A stretch of 64,000 nt of DNA from Desulfoluna limicola (GCF_021654575.1 NZ_AP024488.1:5107501-5171500), one strand, 5' to 3'; counted from the stretch's first letter, positions 43,116-52,236 are shown. Numbers and translations: made by a program. The notes: generated by a model from the letters alone, not told the origin.

Positions 43116-43550
43116 ATGGATCTTCTGGGAGCCATTAAAGTCAGCAGTTCGGCCCTGTCTGCCCACCGTACCAAGATGAACGTTGTGGCGGAGAACATTG
43201 CCAACTCCGAAACCACACGTACCGCTGAAGGGGGCCCCTATCAGCGCAAGATGGTGGTTTATGAAAAGCAGGACCCGGCAGGGTTCGATGCCATGCTTAA
43301 AAATGAAATGGCCCGGGGGGACGGCGTCAAGGTGACTGAGATTGTCAGTTCGCCCGAGGACTTTCGTCTCGAGTACAACCCGGAGCATCCCGATGCGGAT
43401 CCCGAAACCGGTTACGTGAAGATGCCCAACGTGGACATTCTGTCCGAGGTTGCGGACATGATGGTGGCCAGGCGCTCCTACGACGCCAGCGCAACAGCCG
43501 TGGAGAACTCCAAGAACATGATCATGAAGGCCCTCGAAATCGGGCGTTGA
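43116..43550 (+). CDS. flgC: Flagellar basal-body rod protein FlgC
   Basis: A 144-residue proximal rod protein. The N-terminus SSSALSAHRTKMNVVAENIANSETTRT and the C-terminus NVDILSEVADMMVARRSYDASATAVENSKNM are typical of FlgC. The GYVKMPNVD segment is a family marker. It lies 58 nt after flgB. Confidence 0.96.
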   Translation: MDLLGAIKVSSSALSAHRTKMNVVAENIANSETTRTAEGGPYQRKMVVYEKQDPAGFDAMLKNEMARGDGVKVTEIVSSPEDFRLEYNPEHPDADPETGYVKMPNVDILSEVADMMVARRSYDASATAVENSKNMIMKALEIGR

Positions 43551-43567
43551 TGGGTGAGAGGTTTTAG

Positions 43568-43855
43568 ATGAAGATTTCCGAGATGACACCGGGGCTATCC
43601 CCCCTGCAGCAACCCGGTGGGGGCAATGCCGCTTCCGGCCCCTCCTTTGAAGACCGCCTGAAAGGAGCCGTGTCTGAGGTCAACGCCAAACAGCAGGTGG
43701 CCGATGACGCTGTGGACCAGGTGGTGGCCGGCAAAATGGGCATCCATGAAGGGATGCTCTCCCTCCAGGAAGCGGACATTGCCATGAAGGCCCTGCTTCA
43801 GGTACGCAACAAGGTGATTTCCGCGTACAACGATGTGATGAAAATGCAGGTGTAG
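43568..43855 (+). CDS. fliE: Flagellar hook-basal body complex protein FliE
   Basis: A 95-residue adaptor between the MS ring and rod. The first ~30 residues are flexible, and the rest are two helices ending in the marker SLQEADIAMKALLQVRNKVISAYNDVMKMQV. GAGAGG lies before the ATG, 17 nt after flgC. Confidence 0.95.
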   Translation: MKISEMTPGLSPLQQPGGGNAASGPSFEDRLKGAVSEVNAKQQVADDAVDQVVAGKMGIHEGMLSLQEADIAMKALLQVRNKVISAYNDVMKMQV

Positions 43856-43947
43856 TCTCCCTTTTGTCGTCTGAGAGCCCCTCCCGTGACGCTGTGCCTA
43901 CTGATCGAGGAGCCCGTTTATGCCGTCTGCCATGAGGTAAATCGCAG

Positions 43948-45516
43948 ATGTTCCAGTTTTTCCAACAGATTCGTACCATTCTCGTCCAGATGCCCCTTTC
44001 CCGCAAGATTGCTATGGGCGCCCTTCTCTTTGTGGTGATCACCCTGTTTGGAGGGATCATTTTCTGGAGCAACATGGTGGAGTATCGTTCGCTGTACAGC
44101 GGGCTCTCCCCGGAAGATGCCTCCCAGGTGGTGACCCGTCTGAAAGACCTCAAGGTTCCCTACAAGCTTGAAAACGGTGGGACAGGTGTTTCCGTTCCGG
44201 CCGAAAAACTCTATGACCTGCGTCTCTCCATGGCCTCGGAAGGCCTGCCCAAGGGAGGGGGCGTGGGGTTCGAGATCTTTAACAAGACCGAATTCGGCAC
44301 CACGGAGTTCGTTCAGAAGCTCAACTTTCAGCGTGCGTTGCAGGGGGAGCTCGCCCGAACCATTCGTGAGATCGATGAGGTACGCGACGCACGTGTTCTC
44401 ATCGTGATGCCCAAGGACTCGGTGTTTGTGGAAGAGTCCAAGCCCCCGTCGGCGTCGGTGCTGCTCAAGCTGCGCAAGAGCCTGCCCCAGAGCCAGGTCA
44501 ACGCCATTGTGCATCTGGTGGCAAGCTCCGTGGAGGCCCTGACACCGGATCGGGTGACCGTGGTGGATTCCCGGGGAAAGATTCTCTCCAGTGGCATGCC
44601 CGAGGACGCTGACAAGCAGCTCTTGAACTCTCAGCTGGCCTACAAGCTCGCCTACGAACGCAATGTGACCCAACGCATCCAGAGCATGTTGGAGCGGATT
44701 GTGGGCCAGGGAAAATGCATCGTGCGCGTGACCGTGGACATGGACTTTTCACGGGTGGACGTGAGCGAAGAGCTCTATGACCCCGATGGCCAGGTGGTGC
44801 GAAGCCGCCAGAATGTCTCGGAAAAGAGCGACAAAACCAATGTGGGGCCGGATAAGATTTCCAGCGTCAATCCCTTGGCAGACCTCGACGCCAACCAGCG
44901 GACCGAGAGCCAGGAGAGAAACGATGACACCATCAACTACGAGATCAGCCGCACCACCCGACGCACCACACGCCCCCTGGGTGACGTGACGCGTCTCTCT
45001 GTGGCCGCGGTTCTGGACGGCACCTACACCACCGAAACCGCAGAAGATGGAACCCGCACCCGAAAATACCAGCCACGGAGCCCTGAAGAGATGCAGCTCT
45101 TCTCCACCATCGTGCGCCAGGCCATGGGCTACAGCGCAGATCGTGAGGATCAGGTTTCTGTGGAATCCATGCCCTTTACCATGGAGGAGGGCTGGGAAAT
45201 TGAAAAAGCTCCCCTTACCGGAGTGGATAAGCTCGTGGAAGATTATGGCAAGATGGGGATCAATTTGCTGGCGGTTCTTTTGATCTTTCTCTTTGTGGTC
45301 CGCCCCCTTATTCGCACCCTTCGGGATGTGGGCGAAAGGGAGGCCGAGGATCTGCTGGAGGAGGAAGACGAAGGCGTCACCGTTTCCATTGGGGCGGAAG
45401 CCCTTGCCGGTGGTCCTGTACGCGAAGGAACCCCCCAGGATCGGGCCATGCGTCTGGTGCGTGAAGATATAGACAAAGCAGCCAATATTATCAAAGGCTG
45501 GTTGGGAGAGGAGTAG
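43948..45516 (+). CDS. fliF: Flagellar MS-ring protein FliF
   Basis: A 522-residue membrane protein forming the MS ring. Membrane helices lie near residues 25-48 (IAMGALLFVVITLFGGIIFW) and 435-455 (INLLAVLLIFLFVVRPL). Ring-building motifs follow the first helix (YRSLYSGLSPEDASQVVTRL; ETRITREIDEV-type LARTIREIDEVRDARV). The acidic C-terminus contacts FliG. Length is typical. Confidence 0.96.
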   Translation: MFQFFQQIRTILVQMPLSRKIAMGALLFVVITLFGGIIFWSNMVEYRSLYSGLSPEDASQVVTRLKDLKVPYKLENGGTGVSVPAEKLYDLRLSMASEGLPKGGGVGFEIFNKTEFGTTEFVQKLNFQRALQGELARTIREIDEVRDARVLIVMPKDSVFVEESKPPSASVLLKLRKSLPQSQVNAIVHLVASSVEALTPDRVTVVDSRGKILSSGMPEDADKQLLNSQLAYKLAYERNVTQRIQSMLERIVGQGKCIVRVTVDMDFSRVDVSEELYDPDGQVVRSRQNVSEKSDKTNVGPDKISSVNPLADLDANQRTESQERNDDTINYEISRTTRRTTRPLGDVTRLSVAAVLDGTYTTETAEDGTRTRKYQPRSPEEMQLFSTIVRQAMGYSADREDQVSVESMPFTMEEGWEIEKAPLTGVDKLVEDYGKMGINLLAVLLIFLFVVRPLIRTLRDVGEREAEDLLEEEDEGVTVSIGAEALAGGPVREGTPQDRAMRLVREDIDKAANIIKGWLGEE

Positions 45517-45519
45517 ACG

Positions 45520-46545
45520 ATGGCCGGGGAGAACGCCCAGGAAGGTGACAAGAAGATGACGGGGTCCAAGAAGGCGGCCATATTCCTTCTCTCGTTGGGG
45601 GAGGGGCGTGCAGCTGAGGTGTTCAAAAAGCTCAGCGACGCAGAGATTCGACAGGTGGCCGCTGCCATGACGCAGATTCGGGAGATCCTGCCCGAAGATC
45701 TTGCCGCGGTGGCTGATGAGTTCATTGAGCGCTTTGAGGGCGATACCAAGTTGATGGTGGAGTCCGGCGACTTCCTGAGAAATGTCATCAAAAATACCCT
45801 GCCTGCCGACCGAGCCGAAGAGATCCTGAAAGAGCTCAGCGCTCTGCAGCGGGACAAGCCCTTTGGCTGGAGCCGGGATGTAAACGTGTCGGCCCTCGGC
45901 ACGGCTCTGATGCTCGAGCACCCTCAGACCATCGCCATGATCATGGCTCACCTGCCTCCGGACATTGCCTCCGACGTGTTGGTCTCCTTTCCCGAGGAGA
46001 TGAAGGGGGACATCGCCCTGAGGGTGGCTCGCCTGGGCCAGATTCCCGAAGAGATTGTGCGGGACGTGGACGGCGCCCTTAAGGACGAGCTTAAGAACAT
46101 GGTCAGTTCCGGTGGAAAGGTCGGTGGCCTGCAGGTTCTGGTGGACATTATCGGTGGGGTGGACAAGGCCTCCGAAGACATCATCATGGAGATGATCGAA
46201 GAGGAAGACATGGAGATGGCCATGAATGTTCGGGACATGATGTTTGTCTTCGAAGACATGGTGAGCATCGACGACCGTGGCATGCGCGAGATTCTCAAGA
46301 GGGTGGAGGGTGCTCAGCTCACCATTGCGCTCAAGACTGCCAGCGAAGAGATGAAGAACAAAATCCTCGGCAACCTCTCCTCACGCGCCGCCGAGATGAT
46401 TCTGGAAGACCTCGAGGTGATGGGACCGGTGAAGCTCTCCGAAGTGGAAGAAGCACAGCAGGCAGTGGTGCAGGCAGCCAAGGATTTGGAGGCCGAAGGC
46501 ACCATCACCCTGGGTGGCAAAGGCAAGGACGATGTTCTGGTCTAA
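45520..46545 (+). CDS. fliG: Flagellar motor switch protein FliG
   Basis: A 341-residue rotor protein. The middle domain has the EHPQ motif (LEHPQTIAMIMAHLP) that binds FliM. The C-terminal domain has the charged torque helix around MFVFEDMVSIDDRGMREILKRV. It starts 3 nt after the fliF stop, so the two are translationally coupled. Confidence 0.96.
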   Translation: MAGENAQEGDKKMTGSKKAAIFLLSLGEGRAAEVFKKLSDAEIRQVAAAMTQIREILPEDLAAVADEFIERFEGDTKLMVESGDFLRNVIKNTLPADRAEEILKELSALQRDKPFGWSRDVNVSALGTALMLEHPQTIAMIMAHLPPDIASDVLVSFPEEMKGDIALRVARLGQIPEEIVRDVDGALKDELKNMVSSGGKVGGLQVLVDIIGGVDKASEDIIMEMIEEEDMEMAMNVRDMMFVFEDMVSIDDRGMREILKRVEGAQLTIALKTASEEMKNKILGNLSSRAAEMILEDLEVMGPVKLSEVEEAQQAVVQAAKDLEAEGTITLGGKGKDDVLV

Positions 46546-46593
46546 TACGACCTTCGAATCGAATCGAGGTCACCAGCAAGTTTTGGAGCAGGT

Positions 46594-47415
46594 ATGACAG
46601 ACGACGGGTTCCAGCCCCTGGTGGGTGTATCAGCCAAGCAGTTTGAGACAACGGCTATGAAAAGTGCCGAACATGTTTTTCAACGTCTTGAGTTTAAACA
46701 GGAGGAGCCGGGCCAAGCCCCAGCCTCGGAGTCTGTGCCACAGGATGAGTCGGTCTCTGGCGATTGGGAACAGATGGCACCCGTTGATGTGGTGCTTGAT
46801 GAGGCACCCGTCGCCGAAGAGGCCGCCCCGGAGAGTTCACCGGCCACTGCTTCCGAAGGGGATCCCGGGCTGTTCGAAGTGGAGCAGCAGGCCTTTGACA
46901 TGGGATTTGAAAAGGGAGAGCGTGAAGGCTTTCTCAAAGGGGAAGAGCGGGCCATGGAGATGCTGGTGCGCTTGGAAAACCTGATCCTCGGGTTTGAAGG
47001 GGCATGGCGGAAGAGTTGCGAGAACCGGGAGAAGCAGCTGGTTCAGCTCGCCCTTGTGGTGGCTGAAAAAGTGGCCCTGGCCAAAGCCGAACGAGATGAT
47101 GAAATGGCAGCCCGCTCCCTGGTTGAGGCCCTTTCCGCCTTGGAGAACCCCGGTACCTGTACGGTGCGCGTGAATCAAAATGACTTTAGCTCGGTAGAAC
47201 GCCTGAGGGGCGATCTCTTTCAACGGGTTGCAAACCTGCAGGAAATTACCATCCTTCCCGACGGCAATGTGGACGAAGGGGAAGTCCGACTGGAAAGCGA
47301 CAACGGCTGGTTGGAGACCCATGCGAGAAAACGCCTGAATGAGGTGATGTCTCGTGTGGCCGCTGCATCTGGCCTTTCATCCTCCGAGCGTATGGAGGCA
47401 ACCGGTGTGGCATGA
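46594..47415 (+). CDS. fliH: Flagellar export ATPase regulator FliH
   Basis: A 273-residue protein. The first ~95 residues are acidic and Ala/Pro-rich and not conserved. The glycine-spaced helix FDMGFEKGEREGFLKGEERA is the GxxxG-type stretch of FliH. The C-terminal part (QLVQLALVVAEKVALAKAER; TVRVNQNDF) is the FliH/YscL stator domain that binds FliI. It is longer than E. coli FliH (~235). Its 3' end overlaps the chosen fliI start. Confidence 0.9.
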   Translation: MTDDGFQPLVGVSAKQFETTAMKSAEHVFQRLEFKQEEPGQAPASESVPQDESVSGDWEQMAPVDVVLDEAPVAEEAAPESSPATASEGDPGLFEVEQQAFDMGFEKGEREGFLKGEERAMEMLVRLENLILGFEGAWRKSCENREKQLVQLALVVAEKVALAKAERDDEMAARSLVEALSALENPGTCTVRVNQNDFSSVERLRGDLFQRVANLQEITILPDGNVDEGEVRLESDNGWLETHARKRLNEVMSRVAAASGLSSSERMEATGVA

Positions 47416-48727
47416 TGGCGGGCCCTGGGAGGCCATGGAAGACGCAGCCAAACAGACGAGGCTCTTCTCCGGCGAAGGTCGCGTGGAACAGGTGGTGGGC
47501 CTCGTTGTGGAGGGGCGCGGTCTCAAGGCCGGTATCGGCAGCGTGGTGACCATTCATGCCTCCTCCGGGCGGACCCTGCCCGGTGAAGTGGTGGGGTTTC
47601 GGGACGGCCGCATCGTGGTGATGCCATACGGCGACACGGCCGGGGTGTGCGAAGGGGACCGGATCCGCCTGTCGGAAGCCGAGCCCGCCGCCACTGTGGG
47701 GGACGGATTTCTCGGCCGGGTTGTCGATGGCCTGGGGCAGCCCATTGACGGCAAAGGCCCCCTCGGGCCCTGCGTTGACTACCCCCTTTACGGCAAGCCC
47801 ATCAACCCCATGGAGCGCCGCCCTGTGGAGGAGTTCCTCGATGTGGGGATTTCCGCCATCAACCTCATGACCCCGGTGGGTCGCGGCCAGCGTGTGGCCA
47901 TCATGGCGGGTTCCGGTGTGGGCAAGAGTGTGCTCATGGGCATGATGACCCGTTACACCGAAGCGGACGTCATCATCATCGGCCTTATCGGCGAGCGTGG
48001 CCGTGAGGTGAAAGACTTTGTGGACAAAACCCTGGGGAAAGAGGGCATGGAACGCGCTGTGGTGGTGGCTTCCGCCTCGGACAGTCCGCCCCTGGTGCGT
48101 ATGCGTGGTGCCTATCAGGCCACGGCCCTTGCGGAGTACTACCGGGATCAGGGCAAGGACGTGCTTCTCATTATTGATTCCATCACCCGGTTTGCCATGT
48201 CCTCAAGGGATGTGGGGCTCTCAGCCGGTGAGGCCCCGACAAACCGGGGCTACACCTCCTCCTTTTTTGTGAAGATTCCCGTTCTGCTGGAGCGGGCAGG
48301 GGCCGTTGAGGGCAAAGGGTCCATCACAGGGCTCTACACCACCCTGGTGGAAGGGGACGATATGAACGATCCCGTGGGCGATACCGTTCGTTCCATTGTC
48401 GATGGCCACATCGTCCTCTCCCGTGACCTCGCCAACCGGGGACACTACCCGGCCATTGAAGTGCTGGGCAGCGTCAGCCGTGTGGCCAGCGATGTGGTGG
48501 GCCCGGACCACCTGGCCCTGCGGAGCCGGCTTCAAGGGCTCATGTCCACCTACCGGCAGTCCGAAGACATGATCGCCATCGGTGCCTACAACCGGGGGAC
48601 CAATGCCCAGATTGACGAGGCCATGGACCTGAAACCCAAGATAGACGATCTGCTTCGCCAGAACGTGGACATGAAGTGCAGCTACGGTGTCTCCCTGAAC
48701 CGCCTTAAGGCCCTGTTTATGGGGTAG
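47405..48727 (+). CDS. fliI: Flagellum-specific ATP synthase FliI
   Basis: An F1-beta-like ATPase of about 440 residues that powers unfolding and export of flagellar substrates. It shows Walker A GSGVGKSVLMGMM, IIGLIGERGREV, the Walker B stretch DVLLIIDSITRFAMSSRDVGLSAGE and TGLYTTLVEGDDMNDPVGD. GTG at 47405 is chosen because GGAGG lies 6 nt upstream inside fliH; an ATG at 47435 has GGGAGG only 2 nt before it. The stop is 14 nt from a repeat arm that separates it from fliJ. Confidence 0.95.
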   Translation: MWHDGGPWEAMEDAAKQTRLFSGEGRVEQVVGLVVEGRGLKAGIGSVVTIHASSGRTLPGEVVGFRDGRIVVMPYGDTAGVCEGDRIRLSEAEPAATVGDGFLGRVVDGLGQPIDGKGPLGPCVDYPLYGKPINPMERRPVEEFLDVGISAINLMTPVGRGQRVAIMAGSGVGKSVLMGMMTRYTEADVIIIGLIGERGREVKDFVDKTLGKEGMERAVVVASASDSPPLVRMRGAYQATALAEYYRDQGKDVLLIIDSITRFAMSSRDVGLSAGEAPTNRGYTSSFFVKIPVLLERAGAVEGKGSITGLYTTLVEGDDMNDPVGDTVRSIVDGHIVLSRDLANRGHYPAIEVLGSVSRVASDVVGPDHLALRSRLQGLMSTYRQSEDMIAIGAYNRGTNAQIDEAMDLKPKIDDLLRQNVDMKCSYGVSLNRLKALFMG

Positions 48728-48741
48728 GGGGAAGAGCCGAT

Positions 48742-49120
48742 GCCTCCGGCGGCAAGGTGGGGGCACCTTGAAACCCTGTGGCGAATGCGACACAGGCGTT
48801 GTTATGCCGCGTTCTTCGCGTCCGCATTCGCGTGATGTGTGGTGTTACACAATGTGTGTCACAAGGACAGAATCTACGGGTGCTTCAGTGTCAACTCAGA
48901 GGATTGCGTTGACCCCGGTGGTCACTTAGATTGATGCCGGTCTCATTAACGTTCCGATACCGTATGCACTGCCTTAGACGTATGATGGACTCATATGCAT
49001 AATCGCAGCACTGGTGCGGGGGTAGCCCGCGACGAACGCCATTGCGATTTGCCCCGAGGAACGAGGGACAAAACGCGATGGCAACCCGCTTTCGAGGTGG
49101 CTCACCTCGCCGCCGGAGGC
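48742..49120. repeat. Interspersed inverted-arm repeat, 379 bp pair inside the flagellar operon
   Basis: The left arm GCCTCCGGCGGCAAGGTGGG starts 14 nt after the fliI stop and includes GGCGAATGCG...CGCATTCGC. The right arm starts near 49017 with GGTAGCCCGC, includes CCCCGAGGAACGAGGG, and ends GGTGGCTCACCTCGCCGCC and GGAGGC at 49120, 7 nt from the fliJ start. The central ~180 nt shows no gene. Confidence 0.85.
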
Positions 49121-49127
49121 CATTCAT

Positions 49128-49583
49128 GTGAAAAAGTTTAAATTCAAGCTTGAATCGGTGCTTTCCCTCCGGGAGCACAAGGAGCGCCTTGTGATGCAGG
49201 AGGTGGGGGCCCTTACCCAGGAGCTTACCCGAGTTCAGGAAGGCATGGCCGCACTGGAGCGTGAGAAGATCGAGGTGGAGCAGAGCCTGGCAGACCGCAT
49301 GGGTAAGGGCATCAGCGGTGCCGAGCTCCAGAGCATCCAGGGGTACATCGCCGGCATTGCCGTTCGCTGGCAGGAAGAGAATGCGTTGTGTGAAAAGGTC
49401 TTGCGCTACCTTGAGGCAAAGCGCGGTGAGCTGGCCCGTTGTGCCGTGGACCGCAAGGCCATGGAGACGCTTCGGGACAGGCAGCGGGATGAGTTTCTCC
49501 GTGTCCAGGGTGAGGAGATGCGGAAACAGGAAGAAGAGACGGCATTGGTTCATCGGGCAGCCACGGCCCGAAACCGGAAGTGA
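49128..49583 (+). CDS. fliJ: Flagellar export chaperone FliJ
   Basis: A 151-residue coiled-coil protein beginning KKFKFKLESVLSLREHKERL, the classic FliJ N-terminus, followed by uninterrupted heptads to the end. FliJ stimulates the FliI-gate interaction. The start is GTG at 49128; its Shine-Dalgarno GGAGG (49115-49119) is part of the repeat arm that ends just before it. The MotE-like gene follows 6 nt after the stop. Confidence 0.9.
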   Translation: MKKFKFKLESVLSLREHKERLVMQEVGALTQELTRVQEGMAALEREKIEVEQSLADRMGKGISGAELQSIQGYIAGIAVRWQEENALCEKVLRYLEAKRGELARCAVDRKAMETLRDRQRDEFLRVQGEEMRKQEEETALVHRAATARNRK

Positions 49584-49589
49584 GGAGTG

Positions 49590-50180
49590 ATGAAGGCGGT
49601 TAAATATCTGATGATCGGGGTGATGATGGTCTGGGGGGGCGCCGGTCCAGTCTGGTGTGCCGACCCGCCCAATGGCGAGGCGCCCCGGATGGTAGAGGGC
49701 TCTGACGCTCCGCCGCCGGAACGTTTGCCCGCCGAACCGCCACCCGAAGTGATTTTCCAGGGGATGGAAGCCAAGCGGATTTCCCTGGAGGAGCGTGCCG
49801 AAGAGATTCGCCTTGAGGAGAGGAAACTCAAGGAGCTGAAAGTAGAATTGGAGGCAAAACGGGAAGAACTCGACACGCTTCGCAAGCAGATTGAAACCAG
49901 CCTGACTCGCCTGGAGGCCAAAGAGAAGACGGTGAACGAAGCTCAGCGCCTGGAGGAAGAGAAGAAGATCAAGCAGCTCGTGAAGCTTTATTCCAGCATG
50001 AAGCCCAAACAGGCCGCGGCCATTGTCAACAACATGGACATCGTCATTGCCGAGCGTCTTTTCCTGAATCTCAAAGGGGACGTGGCCGGTAAGATCCTCG
50101 CCTATGTGGACCAGGAGAAAGCGGCTCGAATCACCGAGCGACTTGCCGAAACCCTGGAGGACCTGCCGGAGGTGCCGTAG
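49590..50180 (+). CDS. MotE-like flagellar stator-support protein
   Basis: A 196-residue protein with a signal or anchor sequence (YLMIGVMMVWGGAGPVWCA), a Pro-rich linker, a long coiled coil (about 58-130) and a C-terminal helical domain reading KLYSSMKPKQAAAIVNNMDIVIAERLFLNL, which matches the MgtE-N-like domain of MotE/YlxF proteins. MotE is a periplasmic chaperone for the stator protein MotC in rhizobia; genes of this type often follow fliJ. GAGGAG lies just upstream of the start, overlapping a GTG alternative at 49587. Confidence 0.82.
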   Translation: MKAVKYLMIGVMMVWGGAGPVWCADPPNGEAPRMVEGSDAPPPERLPAEPPPEVIFQGMEAKRISLEERAEEIRLEERKLKELKVELEAKREELDTLRKQIETSLTRLEAKEKTVNEAQRLEEEKKIKQLVKLYSSMKPKQAAAIVNNMDIVIAERLFLNLKGDVAGKILAYVDQEKAARITERLAETLEDLPEVP

Positions 50181-50197
50181 GGTAAGAACTCAATAGT

Positions 50198-50393
50198 GCC
50201 TGCGTCGGCCCTGCCTGGGGCCAACCTTTTGAAACGTTGGACAAACATATTGCAATTTGCTCGGAGGTGTTGGCTTGCCAACGGCACTGTACTTAACGAG
50301 CAAGCCCCGCCCTTTGCCACTCAGCCCAACGGGGTTGAGTGGCAAAGGGCGGGGCAACCTGCTTTCAAGGTGGCACACCTTGCCGCCGGAGGC
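50198..50393. repeat. Interspersed repeat with a perfect 20-bp hairpin module
   Basis: The left arm GCCTGCGTCGGCCCTGCCTG is of the variant type (GGGGCCAACCTTTTGAAACGTT, ACAAACA). The right arm ends CAAGGTGGCACACCTTGCCG and CCGGAGGC at 50393. Inside it 50304-50323 and 50336-50355 are a perfect 20-bp inverted repeat, and the stem extends into the loop (CCC/GGG). No gene is present in 50181-50471. Confidence 0.8.
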
Positions 50394-50413
50394 CTACTGA
50401 ATGGTTCCGAAAA

Positions 50414-50455
50414 AGAAAGGGCCACGACGCGAAATGCGTTGTGGCCCTTTTTTTG
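50414..50455. terminator. Bidirectional Rho-independent terminator
   Basis: AAAGGGCCACGACGC pairs with GCGTTGTGGCCCTTT around GAAAT, with T7 on the right and an A-rich left flank. It separates the flagellar operon from the convergent lipoprotein gene. Confidence 0.9.
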
Positions 50456-50471
50456 TGGAGTTCGTTCCGGG

Positions 50472-51065
50472 CTACATTTTGTATGTTCTGTCGATGGTTT
50501 TGATGTACAGGATGTTGCCTTCGTTTTTCACAAAGACATTGATCTGGAGGTCCCGGCTCTTCTCATTCAAGAGCTCTTCCAGGTGCAGGCTGGCTTTGTC
50601 ATCGGTAAGAAGCTCCTTTACGCGCTCTGAATCGGGGAACTGCAGGAGGACTTTTTCGCCCGGTGCCTGTTCCACATCCCCGCATGGAACGACCCCACCG
50701 GAGGCGACAGGAAGCCGTCCCAGTTCCTCCTCGCTCGCGTTGGCGTATATCTTGGCCACGATATAATCCAAAATTCCGAGGCCGTAGAGGGGCAGTTCGC
50801 AAAGGGCGACGATGAATCCCCGGGTGCGTTTGCGAGAGAGTTGGATCTCTTCGACGGTCTCTTTGCAGTAGGGCTGGCGGCTCAATGTGTACATGCCCTC
50901 CTCTTCTTCCAGCATATAGACGACGTTGATGCGCTCTCCAACACCCGTTTCGCCGTAGGTCACCTCCTCGACACGTGGTGCCGACATGGTGAGGGCCGAG
51001 GCACAGCCCATGGCGAAAAGGAGGCCTGAGAGGCAGATGGCGCTGATAATTGTTTTCAGGTGCAT
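50472..51065 (-). CDS. Putative lipoprotein
   Basis: A 197-residue protein starting MHLKTIISAICLSGLLFAMGC, a likely lipoprotein signal with Cys 21 as lipid acceptor (the box is not perfect). A hydrophobic patch ALCELPLYGLGILDYIVAKIY lies near 95-115. The rest shows no family I recognise. GGAGAAC precedes the chosen ATG. It is 42 nt downstream of the PstS-like gene on the same strand and may be co-transcribed with it. Confidence 0.6.
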   Translation of the reverse strand: MHLKTIISAICLSGLLFAMGCASALTMSAPRVEEVTYGETGVGERINVVYMLEEEEGMYTLSRQPYCKETVEEIQLSRKRTRGFIVALCELPLYGLGILDYIVAKIYANASEEELGRLPVASGGVVPCGDVEQAPGEKVLLQFPDSERVKELLTDDKASLHLEELLNEKSRDLQINVFVKNEGNILYIKTIDRTYKM

Positions 51066-51107
51066 GATGTTCTCCGGTTCCACGGTTGGCAGATGGGCTT
51101 CAGGGGG

Positions 51108-51902
51108 TTAATTGATAAGTGGGGTGAGGCCGCGGCTTTTCATTTTTTCCCGGGATTCTTCAGTGAGGGCGTAGTTGATGACCTCCCGGATCATGCCGGA
51201 GGGCTCACCACGGGTGACCAGGGAAAAGGTCTGCGTGTAGGGGTACTCGGGGTCGGAGGGGGACAGGTCGTCGATGATAAAGGTATGGATGTCGTCGTAT
51301 TGGGTCACCACACTGCGGGTGGCAAAGGAGATGGTGCCGGGGATGTGGCTTACCGCTACCACGGCGCCCGATGATTTGGCGGCCTGATAGTCGAATTTTA
51401 TTTGAGAGGCGCCCATGGCCTGGTCTGTAAAGTTCACGTAGGCGGCGGTCTCTCTGACGGGGGTGACGATACGAACGGGCAGGTCCGGCCCTCCGACCTC
51501 TTTCCAGTTGGTGATAAAGCCGCTGAAGAGCTGCCTCACCTGGGCCAGGGAAAGGTGGGTGACGTTGACTTCATTTCCGGCGATGATCACCATGGGGTCC
51601 TTGCAGAGGGGAATTTCCACGAGGCCGGATTTTTTGTCTGCTGCAGAGAGTTTGAGGGCCGTGGTCGCCATTTCGCTGATGCCGTTTTTGACCCGGTAAA
51701 TGGAAACCTGTGAGGAGAAAATGTGGACGTTGGTTTTGATGCCCGTGGCTTTTGTGAACTCGGTCAGGACCTGCCCCTTGAAAATTTCCGAAATTTGCGA
51801 GGAACAGCTGGTATTGATGACTCCCTTGGCGAAAACCGGAGCAGGCAGTGCGCAGGCGAGAACGATGAGTAATACGAAAAGAGCTTTATTAAGGGTTGGC
51901 AT
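51108..51902 (-). CDS. PstS-like phosphate/anion-binding periplasmic protein
   Basis: A 264-residue protein with a clear signal peptide (LNKALFVLLIVLACALPAPVFA) followed by a PBP-like domain of the PstS-like type: GITEMA-like ISEMATTALKLSA, LCKDPMVIIAGNEVNVTHLSLAQVRQLFSGFITNWKEVGG and the C-terminal EPSGMIREVINYALTEE. This resembles standalone PstS-like proteins and not full ABC systems; no pst permease genes are near. GGAGAG lies before ATG 51902. The ligand is probably phosphate or a similar anion, inferred by family. Confidence 0.82.
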   Translation of the reverse strand: MPTLNKALFVLLIVLACALPAPVFAKGVINTSCSSQISEIFKGQVLTEFTKATGIKTNVHIFSSQVSIYRVKNGISEMATTALKLSAADKKSGLVEIPLCKDPMVIIAGNEVNVTHLSLAQVRQLFSGFITNWKEVGGPDLPVRIVTPVRETAAYVNFTDQAMGASQIKFDYQAAKSSGAVVAVSHIPGTISFATRSVVTQYDDIHTFIIDDLSPSDPEYPYTQTFSLVTRGEPSGMIREVINYALTEESREKMKSRGLTPLIN

Positions 51903-52143
51903 GGCATCTCTCCGATACGGGGTTATGGTTCTATATGCTTGGAAATAAAAAGACAGTTGGTCATTTGGTGGCTTATAAAAAATACGTAGAAGTGGCGGCA
52001 AGGTAAAGAGAAAATATCTTATTCTTCCGTTTCTTGAGAAGAAAACAGTGTGGACGGCCTATAATAAAGGCGCTGATGCAACATTTTTTCGGCATGGGGG
52101 GTGAACGATGATCGCGATGCAAAGGTGTGGTTATACAATTGTG

Positions 52144-52200
52144 TTGACAGCAAAAAAGAGGGTCGTTTATACTGTTCAATATTGATATACAGTGTTCGGT
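52144..52200 (+). promoter_or_regulatory. Sigma-70-like promoter with a downstream palindrome, before the frhB-like gene
   Basis: TTGACA (52144-52149) and TATACT (52168-52173) are 18 nt apart. ACTGT...ACAGT around AATATT (about 52171-52194) forms a palindrome at the predicted start. The leader would be about 300 nt and include the repeat at 52237-52380. The rest of 51903-52143 shows no gene. Confidence 0.55.
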
Positions 52201-52236
52201 AATGCCGAATAACATCTGGCTGCTCAGATCAATTTT

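Noticed and set aside
51992..52004. GGCGGCAAGGT as a left arm partner for the repeat ending at 52380
   Set aside because: Only 11 bases match and none of the following arm modules is present, so it was not counted as a copy.
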